A DNA stretch of 64,000 bases, from positions 51,240,117 to 51,304,116 of the forward strand of contig CM063502.1 in assembly GCA_032207245.1 (NCBI GenBank), written 5' to 3'. The notes beneath the pieces were generated by a model. The model saw only the letters and a program-made list of their open reading frames with translations, did no database searches and was not told where the DNA came from. This stretch comes from Pardosa pseudoannulata (Eukaryota > Arthropoda > Arachnida > Araneae > Lycosidae). Each line of letters starts with the position of its first letter. Position 1 is the first letter of the stretch. The translations under genes were made by a program, and so were the position numbers. Positions 1-13,140 of this stretch are shown here, piece after piece.

Positions 1-770
1 GCAGAGTCTTTTTAATTGGTACGTAGGAGATTATTAGAGAAGAGTAAAACTCTGGATTTGACTCATGGGATTAAATTTTTACTCATGACATGCCCCATAT
101 GGCTTAACGTTACGACTTCATGTATTTCATTGTAACATTGTACCAATAAATTACAAAATATTTTAAAGACTAGAGAAGAATCCTGTTTAGCTCACTGAAA
201 AAGACTTTTTTGACATTTTTTGGCTTATAAGTTTACGTCTGTATCGTGATATCTGTTAATAGCTTAATTGTATAAATTATATGTAATTCTCTTAACATAG
301 TTTCGATAGCATGATTCTTCATTATTAAATGAAACTAAATACCAGCATTATTAAACTTTCAGATTTTGTAGCATAGGTAGCATTATAGTTTGGAGCCTCA
401 ATGTACAATTTAAATGGTCCTTATTTCAAGTTTCATTAATACCACTTAAGACTAACGAATGCAGCAGTAAAACATGATCGGCAGAATCTTCTCAATTAGA
501 AAGCGGGTGATTGTTAGAGAGGAGTACAGCTTAGGATTTGTCCTCTGTAATTAAATTCTTGATTGTAGTGTGTTACATGAGGGATAAATTTAGTTTGTTT
601 CTGGGGATACCTCATAACATTGAATCTGTCTCGAAGTATTTTACAAAAGGAACAGAAATACTTTTAGTGCACTGAAGAAAAAGCAATATTTTAAAATTTA
701 TGTTTTCACTTTTAAATTTACGTCTGTGAAGTGTTACTTTACCTTAATCCACAAAGGTTGTATAATTCTT
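1..770. repeat. Diverged two-copy tandem repeat, period about 480 bp
   Basis: The block starting at base 1 (gcagagtctttttaattgg) recurs at about 481 (gcagaatcttctcaattag). Further matching blocks follow at the same offset: a 'gag/aagagta...ggattt' stretch near 40 and 520, and 'tttacgtctgt' near 229 and 716. The copies are clearly related but diverged. The first copy is probably cut by the window edge. No coding potential is visible. This lies in the intron upstream of the first visible exon. Confidence 0.55.
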
Positions 771-1661
771 TTAAAATAACCTGATGTCTTTCGAAAATTG
801 TCCTCTATAGATCTTAATGGAAAAAGTCATTTTTTTTCAGTTTTTCCTAGAACGAGACGATCTGATCACTTAAAAATAAATCCTTTATGTATTCGTTAAC
901 GTGACTGAATATTTTCAAAACTAGTTTCAAATATAATTTCTTGAATATCAGATATGTCATCAATGCTATATTTGTATGAATGTATTCAAAATTTATTAGA
1001 CAAAATATTAATTACTTTTTGATAAACTGATTATTAGTTGTTTGAAAATGAACTTACTCAAAATATTCCCTACGCATTCCTGTCGCACTTATTGCGACCA
1101 TTTTTAATAACAGATCTTAGAATAAAACTTAGTTTTCATTATTAGCATTGGTGAAAAATATTAAATGTAACGCTATAAATTAATTTTGAGAAAATTCCTT
1201 TTTTCTACACTAAATAAATTTAAAAGCTCTTTTAGGTGCAAAATTAACAAATTATACGATTCGAAGCACATTAATTAAAACAAATTTTTATTTTGCATGA
1301 TAACATGGAGTGTTTTAAGCATGCATAAAATAAAAAAATAAGTTTTGTTTGGAGAATTATTTTCAACTATTACCAGTAATAACTTTATTTTATGCTTTAG
1401 TAATAATTGTATTTATTGGAGTATAATGGATATTAAAAAAATATTTTTGCTTTGTATGCTAAGTTCTACCTTATAATTTAATGAGATAGAGATCTCAAAT
1501 TTTTAGTCAAATTACACCCAGCTGATTTTCTTCTGTTACTTTAGTAAGACTACTTTTATAAATAGTTATTACTTTTCATTTTAAGTAATACATATTTTAC
1601 TAAACATAAATTAAATACACTAAATAAGAAAATGAAACTGACTTACCCTCTAGATGACATT

Positions 1662-1663
<2 letters not shown>
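771..1663. other. AT-rich intron, nothing recognised
   Basis: Unique-looking AT-rich sequence with frequent stops in all frames. I see no exon, structured repeat or transposon end. Confidence 0.5.
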
Positions 1664-1758
<95 letters not shown>

Positions 1759-1791
1759 TATATATATATATATTATATATATATATATATA
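1664..1791. repeat. (TA)n microsatellite
   Basis: About 128 bp of nearly pure TA dinucleotide, with TATTATA interruptions near its right end. Confidence 0.95.
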
Positions 1792-1996
1792 CTAAATTTT
1801 TATAGCCAACAGTAGCTAAGTATTCTATAAATTTGTATCATATTAGTACAAGCAATGTATTTCATTTTATAGCATGATAATATTAAAATGAAAAAAATAA
1901 TATCTTACTAATATTTTTTAAAAACTTAAATGTCTTTAGAGTTTGGGTTTCCAGAATAATTAATTACTTAGATTTAGTTCTATATAAAAATATAAT

Positions 1997-3139
<1,143 letters not shown>

Positions 3140-5260
3140 TAAGGTAAGCCTGAACGTGAATTGTCTGTTCCAGAAGACTCAGTTCGAAGTTCAGCCAATC
3201 TTTTACTATAATTATTTTATTTATGTAATGGCTTTAAAAATGTATAAATTTATTTTGGAAATGCTGCTTACTTTATTTTTTAAATATTCAAAATAATTCT
3301 GTATCTATGCAAGATAGAACTTTCTTTTTACTGCAAAGAAGAAATTGAATAAGAGAGTCATTTCTTCCAGAATCCTTAATTTGCTAATCTTGTACTACAA
3401 TCTTTTTATTGCACATTTGTAGGGATTTTGAATTTACTGGGACTAAATTTGTAGTGAAGCAAGTTTTTTTTGAAGAGTGGAAAAGACTGCATGAGAGAGT
3501 CATCTGTTTCTGTAGACAGAGTTGGAAAATCTTTCACTAAAATCAATTTCTTGAGATTTTGTAATGACTTTAAAATATATATATATATAACTCTTCTCTT
3601 GGTAACGCTACTTTCTAGAATTTTTGAAATTTTCGTAAAATACTACATCCGTGTAGGACAGAAGCTGTGAATTTTTTATATATATGTTAAAATTTTTTGT
3701 AGCAAAGAGGATAAGTGGGAATGACAGAGCCCCGTGTTCTAGAGGATTTTCACTAGAATCTATTTATTGTGATTTTTAGGGATTTCAAAAAGTATATAAA
3801 AAAAGGTCTAGATATTACTCCTTATTGTAATATTCAGTTGTCTTCCTAAAATATTATTTAAGAATTATTCAATTAACTCCATGTTTTTATATAAGATGCA
3901 TCATCATTTAAGAAAGTAGTTATTGCTATAAATGTATAAATTTGTCCACTACATTATAAAAATTGAATTTTTAACACTTTGACTGCCAAGCCAAAATTGC
4001 AAATGTTCACAACGGGGCCAAACTTTTTTTTTGTGTAATTTGTATTTTTTCAACATAAAACTATATATAAAAACAATATTTCAAAACAAACAATATTTTA
4101 AAACAAACTCTCTCTATTTATATATATTCCCTTTTTTGTTGCATGTTCCAAATATTTAATTTTTCATAAAACTTAGCTCATAAAATCGGCCTGAAGTGTT
4201 AAAACACCATGGCTATCATATCGGATAGCCAGTGTCTCAACGGAAATATCACTGGATATCACATATGATAGCCATGGCAGTCAAAGTGTTAAACGAGCAT
4301 AACATTATAATTTGCTTTGAATTGAAAAAAATGTTTATGATGATTTTCAGCATGAAATTCATGTATCATCTAAAAAGAAAAGCTGCAATTTTACAGGTTA
4401 GTAGGTCTAGTTTTTTTTTGCAAAATGTAAAAGACTAAACTAGAGAGTCATCTGTCCCAGACGACTCTTTACCAGTCTTTCACTTGAAACAATTTATTGA
4501 AATTTTAGTGGTTTTAAAAAGTGTATAAACTGTTTCTTGGTAACACCACTTCTTTTAATTGTTTGAAATGTTCAGAAAGTAATATTTCCCTGTAAGACAG
4601 AAGCTGATACTTTTTATATCCGCAAAACTTCATTTTGTTGCAAAGATAAAAAAACACAAGGATGTCGTAAATTCCATTAAATGTAATTTTGCTAATCTTT
4701 TACTACAACCTATTTCTTTGAATTTTGTAAGGTTATTAAAAAGTATATCAAAACATTTTTTGATAAAGCTCCATTATTTTACTTTTTAACTGTTTTCATA
4801 AATTGTTATATAAGAATTATTTTATTGATTCCGTGTTTTTTTTATGAATTGGAATATTATTTTTTAAAATGATAATGAATTAAAATTCTTCCCTTTAACT
4901 GCAAAAAATTTTATTTTAAAACGAATTAAAGTTTTTTCTTTTATCAATCGAAAAACTTTTTACAATAAAGATTGTTGGTTTGAAATTAACTACATCAACT
5001 ACAGAGAAAAGTTGAAATTTATATTAACTTGTATGTCTAGATTTTGTTTCAAAATCGAAAAGACTAAAGAGGGTGATCTGTTCCAGGAGACTCAGTTTAC
5101 TTACCTTAAACTGGAACCAATTTATTGGGATTTTATAATGATTATAAAAAGAAAAATAATTAAGTTTTTTGGTAATTCTATTTAAAATATTTTTATGCAA
5201 TTCTTTCGTAGAATAACATTTATGAATATATCAATTGATCTCAAATTTTTTATGAGTTGA
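3140..5260. repeat. Degenerate tandem array built around a GAGAGTCAT..GACTC block
   Basis: Related blocks recur near 3165, 3345, 3480, 3710, 4430, 4660 and 5055. The core is an 'agagagtcatctgtt' stretch, then 'agacgactc' or a variant, then 'tctttcactaaaatcaatt' or a variant, then 'ttttaaaaagtatataaa' and 'cttggtaacgctactt'. The best-matched pair is 3470-3660 and 4425-4620, which also share 'gtaggacagaagctg'. Spacing is irregular, which suggests an old array with deletions and insertions. One insertion is the MITE at 3975-4288. Confidence 0.55.
3975..4288. mobile_element. piggyBac-type MITE
   Basis: A 314-bp non-autonomous element. It is bounded by TTAA on both sides (3971-3974 and 4289-4292), the target site used by piggyBac transposases. 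Its two ends are perfect 14-bp inverted repeats reading CACTTTGACTGCCA inward. A second inverted pair, ATGGCTATCATAT (4209-4221) against ATATGATAGCCAT (4263-4275), forms a hairpin near the right end. It has no coding capacity, so it would depend on a transposase encoded elsewhere. It interrupts the degenerate array around it. The superfamily call rests on the TTAA duplication and TIR style. Confidence 0.8.
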
Positions 5261-5780
5261 AACATCATTTAATTAAATGATGATGCCACTAAGTAAAATC
5301 ATCTTATCTCTTAATAAAAAGTTAATGATGGGATTTTGAAATTTATAAAAAAAAATCATAAAGATCTAAGCCATTAAACCATAAAAAGAGTAATAACATC
5401 ATTAAGCAGAAATAAATGTTGATGATATAATTAATAACATTACCAAGAACAACAAATATTAATTTAGAAAAGTATTTAGTCATGCATTTAATAGATACCA
5501 TAAAAATGATTCCTCAGTAATTAAATCTAGAATGAAACAGTTTTGTACTTTTCTAGGATTAAAAAACATGTTTACGTGGGTATAATTAATCCATTTAATA
5601 CTCAACTATTTCGTACATTTGCTTGCAAGCTTAGTACAGTTGCAAGCTGGACACAAAGGAAATATTTAATTTTAGGATCTTAGCTCGTTTAAAGAAAGAA
5701 TGTTCTGTTACGTTATTTGGCATCATATTTTATGCTGTTATTAAAATAAATTAACTTTTTCTCTCCTTTTTTTTGTATAG

Positions 5781-5858
5781 GTAAATATACTAATCCAGTG
5801 TTACAATATTATGTTGATACACATGATTTCACACAAAAGATTCAAAGCGTTGGAAGGA
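5781..5858 (+). CDS. Exon A: membrane-proximal segment of an unidentified single-pass membrane protein (partial gene)
   Basis: This exon encodes 25 whole residues beginning KYTNPVLQYYVDTHDF and ending in QSVGR, plus two split codons. It follows a strong polypyrimidine tract (ctctccttttttttgtatag) and ends at a GTAATT donor. GT at 5781-5782 completes a codon begun in an exon left of the window. A5858 is carried over and joins AT at 17885 to give Asn. That phase match, with no frame repair, is the main support. The residues would sit outside the cell just before the membrane helix in the next exon. They contain no Cys and no motif I can name. If exon A were false, the protein would still begin, for this window, at 17885. 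Expression data would settle it, because the exon is short and its composition is only slightly less AT-rich than the intron. Confidence 0.62.
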
Positions 5859-8151
5859 GTAATTACTTAAATCTAATTGCTTTAACCTGTACCACATATT
5901 TCTTTGTTTAATTATTTTCAACTAGAATAATAATATTTTGCAGCTCTGGACTAAAAATATTGTTTTTCTTTAGTTATAAAAATTATCATTGTCGCCTTTG
6001 GATATGTGTATGTATCATGAAAACGGTTTAAGTGAGTTTAAATAAAATTCAGTAAATAATTTTAAAACTAATGAAATATACGAAGCGAAACCTGTTAATG
6101 TGAATCATTGAAAAATGTCTTGAGAATTTTTATGAATATACAAGTAGTATATTGCTCAATTTTGTACAATGGAAATTTCAGTTCTTGGTAATGGGAAACC
6201 TACTTCTAACATTTACGTTACGAAGATATAGTATATAACATATTATAAATGTAAATGAGAAAATTTAACATTTATAGCTATTATATCTGTTTTTAAAATT
6301 GTTGAAGTTACGAAACTAGTTATACCTAAATTTAATAAAATGTTCCATATTTTTTATCAAATTATTTTTATTCAAATTATTTTTCGTGTTAACATGATAG
6401 AATTTTTACCTTATTTTTTATTTTATATCCTTTTAATAGCATTCTAATTAGTACTTTTAAATGAAGTTTTACTATACATCTTACTTGCAGATGCTAAATG
6501 GTTTTCCAGGATGTTTACACAACATGCTAAATGAATAGTACAAAGTTCTATAGCCTTTGATTTTCATAGAAATTTATTTGAAATTATTTAATTTATATTT
6601 ATAAGAAATATACAATAAATTATTAACTATTGCTAACTATATTAACAGTTAAAAATTCAGTATTAACATAACTGTGAGATTTATAACGGAATGACTAAAA
6701 TACAATATTTCACTGTCTGTAATGTCACATCGATATAAAACCCTATACATCAATAACAGTATCATAAGTTTTGCTGTAGGACGTACATTCTAATTTTAAC
6801 AAAATATTCGATACGATCAGACGTGATGAATTGAATAATGTCTTACAATTATACATAGTATTAACTATATTGAAATCTTTGATTAAAACTTTTGGATGTT
6901 GAATAAATTTAATTAAAATACAGTACACAAAAACACATAGAAAATACCAGAAAATCTGTTTTATATTTATAACATACCTAAAAAGTTTTTATTTAAAAAA
7001 CTAAAACGTGGCTTTTTAATAAAAGAAATTTTTTCTGCTAACAAAATAATTATTTAGTACTATAATTTTAACTAGCATAAAATGTTTTTCCTTATAAAAG
7101 CATAACTTATATCTTAAAATCTGTTAAGATAAAAGGAAATCAATATTTATACCTTAAAATTTGTTTTCTTTACAATAAAAGAAAATTACACCATTTTATG
7201 GTCAACTTATGTTTAAAAAATCTCCACATTTATGATAATTACTGAGTGATCATCCCTCACTAATAATGACCACAGTTTTAACACTAATTTTGCATCTTTT
7301 TGGAACCTAAATTATTTGTGTAAAGAGTAGATAATTTGTACCATAAAGCATTAACACATATTTTATCTCAAACAATATTTTGATATTGATCTTTCTTAAT
7401 TATTTTTATTTAAAATAATTAAAGAATACTAGACGAAAGATTTTATGTTAAGCAAAATAGTAAAAATGTGATTTTCCATGTTTTGAAATGTGTTAAATGT
7501 AATAAGGTATTTATTGTTTGCAGCCTAATACAATGCCGCATTTTCTTTACAGTAATATAAAAATGCATCATTTTATCTATATATCAAAGCTACACGAGAT
7601 TTTCAGTTGGCGAAATTTTACAGAAAATTCTACATTTACTATGGCACTGAATTGGGAATTATCACTAAGAAAGAATAACAGAGAGTTTTTTTTTAATATT
7701 CACCATCGAATGTTAAATATAAGTATTTATACAATATAATTATTGTTAATAATATATTTAAGTGTATTTCATAACAATTTTAAGTGAATTTCACAACTAC
7801 ATACATTATGACGTATAAAACAAAATTTAGTTCAAATTAATATATTTTGAAACGTTCATTATGTCAAGTCTGTCTTAAAACTGCTATTATAAACATATTG
7901 TATATTAGAAAGAGATTTTAAATATTTTTTAGTATTTCCTTTTACATTTTCACGAATGTTTATGATAATATATAATGAAGTGTTATTTTAAAATATGAGA
8001 AATTACAAAAATTTAAATAGCCATACTATGTTCTAAAGGAATGCATGCTAAGCATTTTCTCAATAATGTTAATTTCGAAATAATTAAATATTATTAGCTA
8101 TGTAATAATTGATAAATAATTTTTAAATCTTATCCACATTTCCATAAAAAT
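5859..8151 (+). other. Intron sequence, nothing recognised
   Basis: First part of the roughly 12.0-kb intron between exons A and B (5859-17884). It is AT-rich with scattered short open frames only, and no repeat family or transposon end was recognised. Confidence 0.5.
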
Positions 8152-8322
8152 ACGGAAGTGTCGTAAAAATTTAAAATTATTGAAAATACTAGTCTTTTTT
8201 TTTCATTTTTAAGACTTCATTATGTGGTCTATATGCAGAGTTTTGCATTTCCTCAAGCGTTTCTCGACTTTTTGAAGGGAGAGTCACTTTATAATCACAT
8301 TGTTAGACTCTATCTTTTCCAT

Positions 8323-8708
8323 GAGCTGCGGTAGCTCAGTTGGCAAAGGCAACGATCTCGTACTGAAGGGATCTCGTACGAACTGAAAGGTTGCGGATTC
8401 GGAACCACAGCCGGCCTAAGATACGTCGTGTTCGTTAAAGGTGACTGGGGCACGTAAAATATGTTCGTGGTCACAATGTCTTCCAAGTTCTCAATTAATA
8501 CCTCTGGGAGTGGCAGGCCAGGTCTGGGGTCTTCTGCTTGGTCCCTGCTTCCAAATTACGAGAACCTACTTGAGCGAAGTTCTTTCACCATAATGGTGTT
8601 TATTAAAATGAAAGGAGTGTCCCTTGGCCGTAATACGAGAGCCTACAAGATTAATCGTGCTTGGTTAGTCCAAATGGCATGAGAAACAACAACAACAACA
8701 ACAACAAC
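8323..8708 (+). mobile_element. tRNA-derived SINE, family 1, near full length
   Basis: The head resembles a tRNA gene. TAGCTCAGTTGG at 8332 is a good box A, and GGTTGCGGATTCGG at about 8389 resembles box B, the internal RNA polymerase III promoter elements. A roughly 18-bp block (atctcgta..gaa..gg) between the boxes is duplicated, so their spacing is longer than in a true tRNA. The body includes 'ttcgtggtcacaatgtc' and 'ggtcttctgcttggtccctg'. It ends in an (AAC)n tail at 8685-8708. There is no reverse transcriptase, so mobility would depend on a LINE. The 73-codon open frame inside it is incidental. Confidence 0.8.
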
Positions 8709-8726
8709 TATCTCCTTCATTCTCTC

Positions 8727-8957
8727 TAAGGTTGTGAGGAGTTGTTAAGGCAGGGGTTAATAGTGATTGGGACACATATATTATATTCGTGGTTACAATG
8801 TCCACCAAGTGCTACTATGAGCAAGACCCACTATGAGCAAAGTCGTTCTTTCACCTTAGCATTGCTCTTCTTAAACGAAAGGCACACCTTGCTTTAATTT
8901 GAGTAGTCTGTGAATCACATTCTTGGCTTGTGCGAGGGTCATAAAAACAACAACATC
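8727..8957 (+). mobile_element. SINE family 1, 5'-truncated copy
   Basis: The body shares 'attcgtggttacaatgtccaccaag' with the neighbouring copies. It then runs through a short direct repeat (actatgagcaa twice) to an aacaacaac tail. The tRNA-like head is missing. It is the counterpart of the SINE at 9312-9603 in the second unit of the segmental duplication. Confidence 0.65.
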
Positions 8958-9120
8958 AATCTACGACTTCCTGACACCAAATAATCCAAAATATTAATAG
9001 CTGTAATTTACTACGTATTGTGGAGAATGATCAATTAATATGCCTAATAAATTTTCCCAGGTAACTAGGTTATTTGTTTAGTAGTAATTAAACCCTAATG
9101 ACACATGTACTTATATTAAT

Positions 9121-9770
9121 ACGGGAGTATCGTAACATTTTATTATTACTAAAAATTATAAAGGATTATTTTTTTTTATTTTCAAGACTTCGTTATGGGG
9201 CCTTTATGCAGAGTTTTGCATGGCCCAATACGCTTCTTGTCTTTTTTAAGGGATTCACTTTACAATTACATTGTTAGACTCTATCTTCTCCATTCTGTGG
9301 ATTACATTAATAGGGAGTCGGGGAATCTCAGTTTTCAAAGGTAGCGATATCGTAACTGAAGGGTTGAAGGTTCGGGGCTGTCTAAGGTTGTGAGGATTTG
9401 TTAAGGCCGGTGTTAAGGATGATGGGGATACATATATTATATTCGTGGTCACAAGGTCCACCAAGTTCTATTATGAGCAAGACCCACTATGAGCAAAGTC
9501 GTTCTTTCACCTTAGTATTGCTGTTCATGAACGATAGGCACTCCCCTTCGAGTAGTCAATGAATCACATCCTTGGCTTGTGCAAGAGTCATAAAAACAAC
9601 AACGTAAATCTACGGCTTCCTGAAACCAAATAAACCAAAATATTAATAGCTGAAATTTATTACATTTTGTGCAGAATGATCAATTAATATTCCTAATATA
9701 TTTTTACAGATATCTAGGTTATTTTTTGTAGTCATTAAACTCTAACAACACCTGTACTTATATTACTAAC
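9121..9770. repeat. Tandem segmental duplication, unit 2
   Basis: Second copy of the block at 8152-9120, starting acgggagtatcgtaac and ending at tgtacttatattac. It lacks the extra SINE of unit 1. Matching downstream sequence (for example 'gaatgatcaattaatat' at 9026 and 9675) shows that the duplicated unit includes unique flanking DNA as well as the SINE. Confidence 0.75.
9312..9603 (+). mobile_element. SINE family 1, degraded copy
   Basis: It has a tRNA-like head with a decayed box A (gggaatctcagtt) and box B (gggttgaaggttcgg), then the family body (attcgtggtcacaaggtccaccaag) and an aacaacaac tail. A long open frame on its minus strand (9255-9464) is only a shadow of this repeat. Confidence 0.65.
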
Positions 9771-10711
9771 AACATATTAAATTATAAAGCAGATATTAAA
9801 ATATAAATTAGTTTTGAATTATCAGTCTTCTGCCTTTAAGTTAATTCATTTTTTCATTCCATACCCCAATTATATCTTTATGAATAATTACCAGGGTTTG
9901 ATATTGTAATTTTACTTGTTTCTGTAATTTAAAATCTTTGTAGAGGATAGATAAATTTTACAAGAAAGCAAAAGCACACTAAACACAGAGTTTTATCATT
10001 GGCCATGTTCTTCAATAAGATAAAATGAAAAAAAAATATTAGATGAAATTTTTTACTTGTTACCTACGTGATTAGGAATTTAAAGGAATTGTTTTATTAC
10101 ATAGAGTTCATTGAAAATGTTCTTTTAAACAGTTTCTACTAGAGTGGTAGAAATATATATTTTAAAACTTTTTGGGGACACTTCAAGTAAATTCAAAGAA
10201 GAAAAATCCTGTATCTTACTTAGCATAAAGGAACTAAATATTTTAAAAGCATAAGAGGAAAAAGTTGTTTTGAAACACGTACGTTTTAAAAAGATATTTC
10301 TATAAAATTTAAAGACCGGCACGTACTCGTACCTTCCCGTTTCAATGTAGTTCTTTGTTAATAAGAAGATAGAAATACACTTAAATATTCACTAATAGAA
10401 CATAGTGTTTCATGTTAAAATTTCATTTTCATTTTAATGTTCCCAGCTTCACGAAATGGTACATACCTGATCTCAAAAAGGAAAACGGTAAATAAAATTG
10501 CCAAATTTAAGCATTATGATATAATATAATTGATCTTTAAATCATTGCATAAATATATCCAAATATTGAAATGAGGAGTAAAATACTGTTGACAAGTTTA
10601 TGAAAATTTAATTCCAATACCTTAAACAAATTTACATTAAAGAAACTTTACAGTCCTAAAACCAGAAGTTTATGTTCCTATCTTATTATACCAAGAAGAA
10701 GCAGCTATAGT
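9771..10711 (+). other. Intron sequence, nothing recognised
   Basis: AT-rich, with no exon-like or repeat-like structure visible. Confidence 0.5.
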
Positions 10712-11062
10712 TTAGTCAGAAAAATCATCTATATGATAACCGGAGGGTTGTGAATTCGAGGTAAAGATCAGCGGTATTCATTAATGGCGGCTCGGGCATG
10801 CAAAATAGGTTCGTGGTCGTATTGTCCTCCAAGTTCCCCAAATATACTTTTGGAGATGGTAGGCTTATCCTAGGGATCTTCTGCTTGATCCCTGCTTTGT
10901 GGATCCACTTTGTCTTTGTTGTCCCATTTTATATAATCCTGTCCGGTATAAGGGGCAAAGCTGCTTATATGGTGCTCTTATAATAAAATAAATACTGACC
11001 AACAAATATCTGCATCTTTGTAGTTGTGTATGTTATAAAAGCAAGTCCCCCTCTAAATTTGA
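10712..11062 (+). mobile_element. SINE family 1, diverged copy
   Basis: It carries a box-B-like stretch (ggagggttgtgaattcgagg, about 10742) and a weak box A. The family body is clear: 'ggttcgtggtcgtattgtcctccaag' and 'gggatcttctgcttgatccctgc' match the copy at 8323. The tail region (ataaaataaatactgaccaac, then tgttataaaagcaa) resembles that of the copy at 13776. The 61-codon open frame inside it has no support as a gene. Confidence 0.6.
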
Positions 11063-12448
11063 ATTAATAATAATAATAATATTCTATCAAATGAAGTAAT
11101 CTTTTTGTATTTACCGTCGATACTTTATATATTTTCGGGTAGAGCGATGTTTATTTTTTATACAGGAGTCTCTGCCTTCTAATTAACGCCTAGTCTGATA
11201 GAAGTCTTCCAAATTCTCTTTAATCATCAAATCCTTTTCAAACAATTAGTTCGTGGGAAAAATGGTTGAACTGCTTCAAAGGAAATAATGTCTAATATAC
11301 AAAAAATATGAAGTGTGTATTATCACACATACTCATATCTATCCTAAAGAAAAACAGAAATAAATATTAAAAACCATCTCTTAAATTTTGTTTTATCTCG
11401 AGAACTCTAGACAATATTTGTGCACTAAGAGGCTTAATTAATAGAGACTTAACTGCCTAACAGTGAAAGGGACCAAAAATCGAATTTTTTGAAATATTCA
11501 ACTTTTCACTGTATTTTCACTAGAAGCATAAATATTGTTGTTAAATATAATTTATAAGGAGCTATAGTTTACAATCCTTGCAATACAGTTTTCGGTTTTC
11601 ACTGTATTTTGGCATTTATATATAAACAGAGTGTCAATTTTTCCTTATTTTAAATACAATTTGTATAAATCAATTATTTAAATGTGAGTAATGGTTTGGC
11701 AATATTTTTCACTCTTTGTCAGGTTCGAACTCTTTCTAACTGAATAAATCATCGTAAGTTTTAGAAAATCTACAGATTTATGATAATCACATTAAGTGGG
11801 ACTATGACATTTGCATTCCTATAGCATTTTTAAACTAAACTGAATCATTTTTAACTCTTTTATATTTTATAGGTTTCAGCAATTTTGTTTCAGCACTAAA
11901 TCTATAAACAATTAACTATGGACTATAGAACGGATAGGCAAAGCCCAACGTATTTGGTCATCGTGTCAGTCATTAGTCATTGTATCAGTTATTTTTAAAA
12001 TACGTATTTTAATAACACAGAGAAGATTGGAAATAGGAAATTTAATGTTGAGGACTAAACTTTATCTTGCAACTTTATAATGTATTTAGGCAATACAACG
12101 ACAAAATTGCAGTAAAGATATTAGATAGTTCCTTCTTAGATAAATATTAAATCTTAGATAAAGATACTGATAGTTCGGTTAAGTTTGTAGGACGTTAGAT
12201 TTTAGAACGTTTAATTTTTTCCCAGAACTAATTTCTCATCCCAGATAAAAAGAGCACAGACATAAAAAATAAAAAAAGAAATGAAAAGAAAATTTAAGGA
12301 AAATATTATTAATTACTTATTAATAATTATTGATTAACTATTTGTTAATTTGTTATCTTATTAATCTAGTCTTATAACATTTGTTACAAATTTTCCTATC
12401 ATCTTTATTAGATTTAAATTTTTATTCCCTTTTGTTTCAAAAATATTC
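11063..12448 (+). other. Intron sequence, nothing recognised
   Basis: AT-rich, starting with a short (AAT)n run at about 11067-11083. Nothing else structured is visible. Confidence 0.5.
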
Positions 12449-13140
12449 TTAATTTCAAATTTCAAAATATGTTTGACAAATATATTTTTAATTATAAGCA
12501 TGTCCTATAATTTTTTGGAACACAGTTTGAGAAAATCTGCAAAAACATAGAAAAACGCACTGGAACCTAATGTGTGGTACTAAAAATATGCGTATGTTAT
12601 TAAATTATATTAAAATTAACTGACACTTTGTTATATAGTCCAAAAATAATTTTAATTTCAAGTTTTGAAATATGTTTGATAAAAATATATTTTTAAATTT
12701 AAGCATGGCTTAACATTTTTCGGAGCACTTTGAGAAATTCTGCAAAAACAAATGAAAAAAATATGACTTAGAGTATGGAACTAAAAATATACATATGTTA
12801 CGGGATTATATTTAAATTAACTGCTACTTTGTTATAGATTTTAAAGTAATAAAAACTTCATAAAAAGTTTCGCATAAAGACATTTTGTACAAAAAATATT
12901 CTTAATTTCAAGTTACAAAGTAAGTTTGATAAATATATTTTTCATTTGAAGCATGTCGTATCATTTTTCGGATCATTGTTTGAGAAAATCTGCAGAAACA
13001 TATGATAAACAAGCTACAACCTAATATAAGGCTTTTTAAAATTATGTATATGTTATTAGATTATATTAAAATTAACTGTTACTTTGTTATAGATTCTAAA
13101 GAAGTGAAAGCCTAATGAAAATTTTCACATAAAGATAACG
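12449..13140. repeat. Three-copy tandem repeat, unit about 200-250 bp
   Basis: Copies begin near 12449, 12648 and 12898, each opening with 'ttaatttcaa' and then 'tatgtttgacaaatatattttt' or a variant. Each unit goes on through 'gcatgtcctataattttt', 'tttgagaaaatctgcaaaaaca', 'atatgttattaaattatatt' and 'actttgttatagat'. The second and third copies carry an extra segment containing 'cataaaaagtttcgcataaag'. The units are diverged and non-coding. Confidence 0.7.

Larger units (their letters stand above)
8152..9120. repeat. Tandem segmental duplication, unit 1
   Basis: This unit runs from tacggaagtgtcgtaa to tgtacttatattaat and is followed directly by a second copy at 9121-9770. Shared landmarks are 'aagacttcattatg' (8211; 9184 in unit 2), 'cacattgttagactctatctt', a SINE, and the downstream block 'ccaaaatattaatagctg'. 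Unit 1 is about 320 bp longer because it carries a second, nearly full SINE. Confidence 0.75.

Noticed and set aside
8323..8410. tRNA gene
   Set aside because: Box A and box B are present, but their spacing is too long and no acceptor or anticodon stem can be formed. A SINE head fits better. The same holds for 22835-22917, 24590-24695, 31534-31600 and 41753-41820.
8461..8682. 73-codon open frame
   Set aside because: It lies entirely in a SINE body and is not shared as a frame by other copies. Frames at 9255-9464, 10798-10983 and 13667-14047 are rejected for the same reason.
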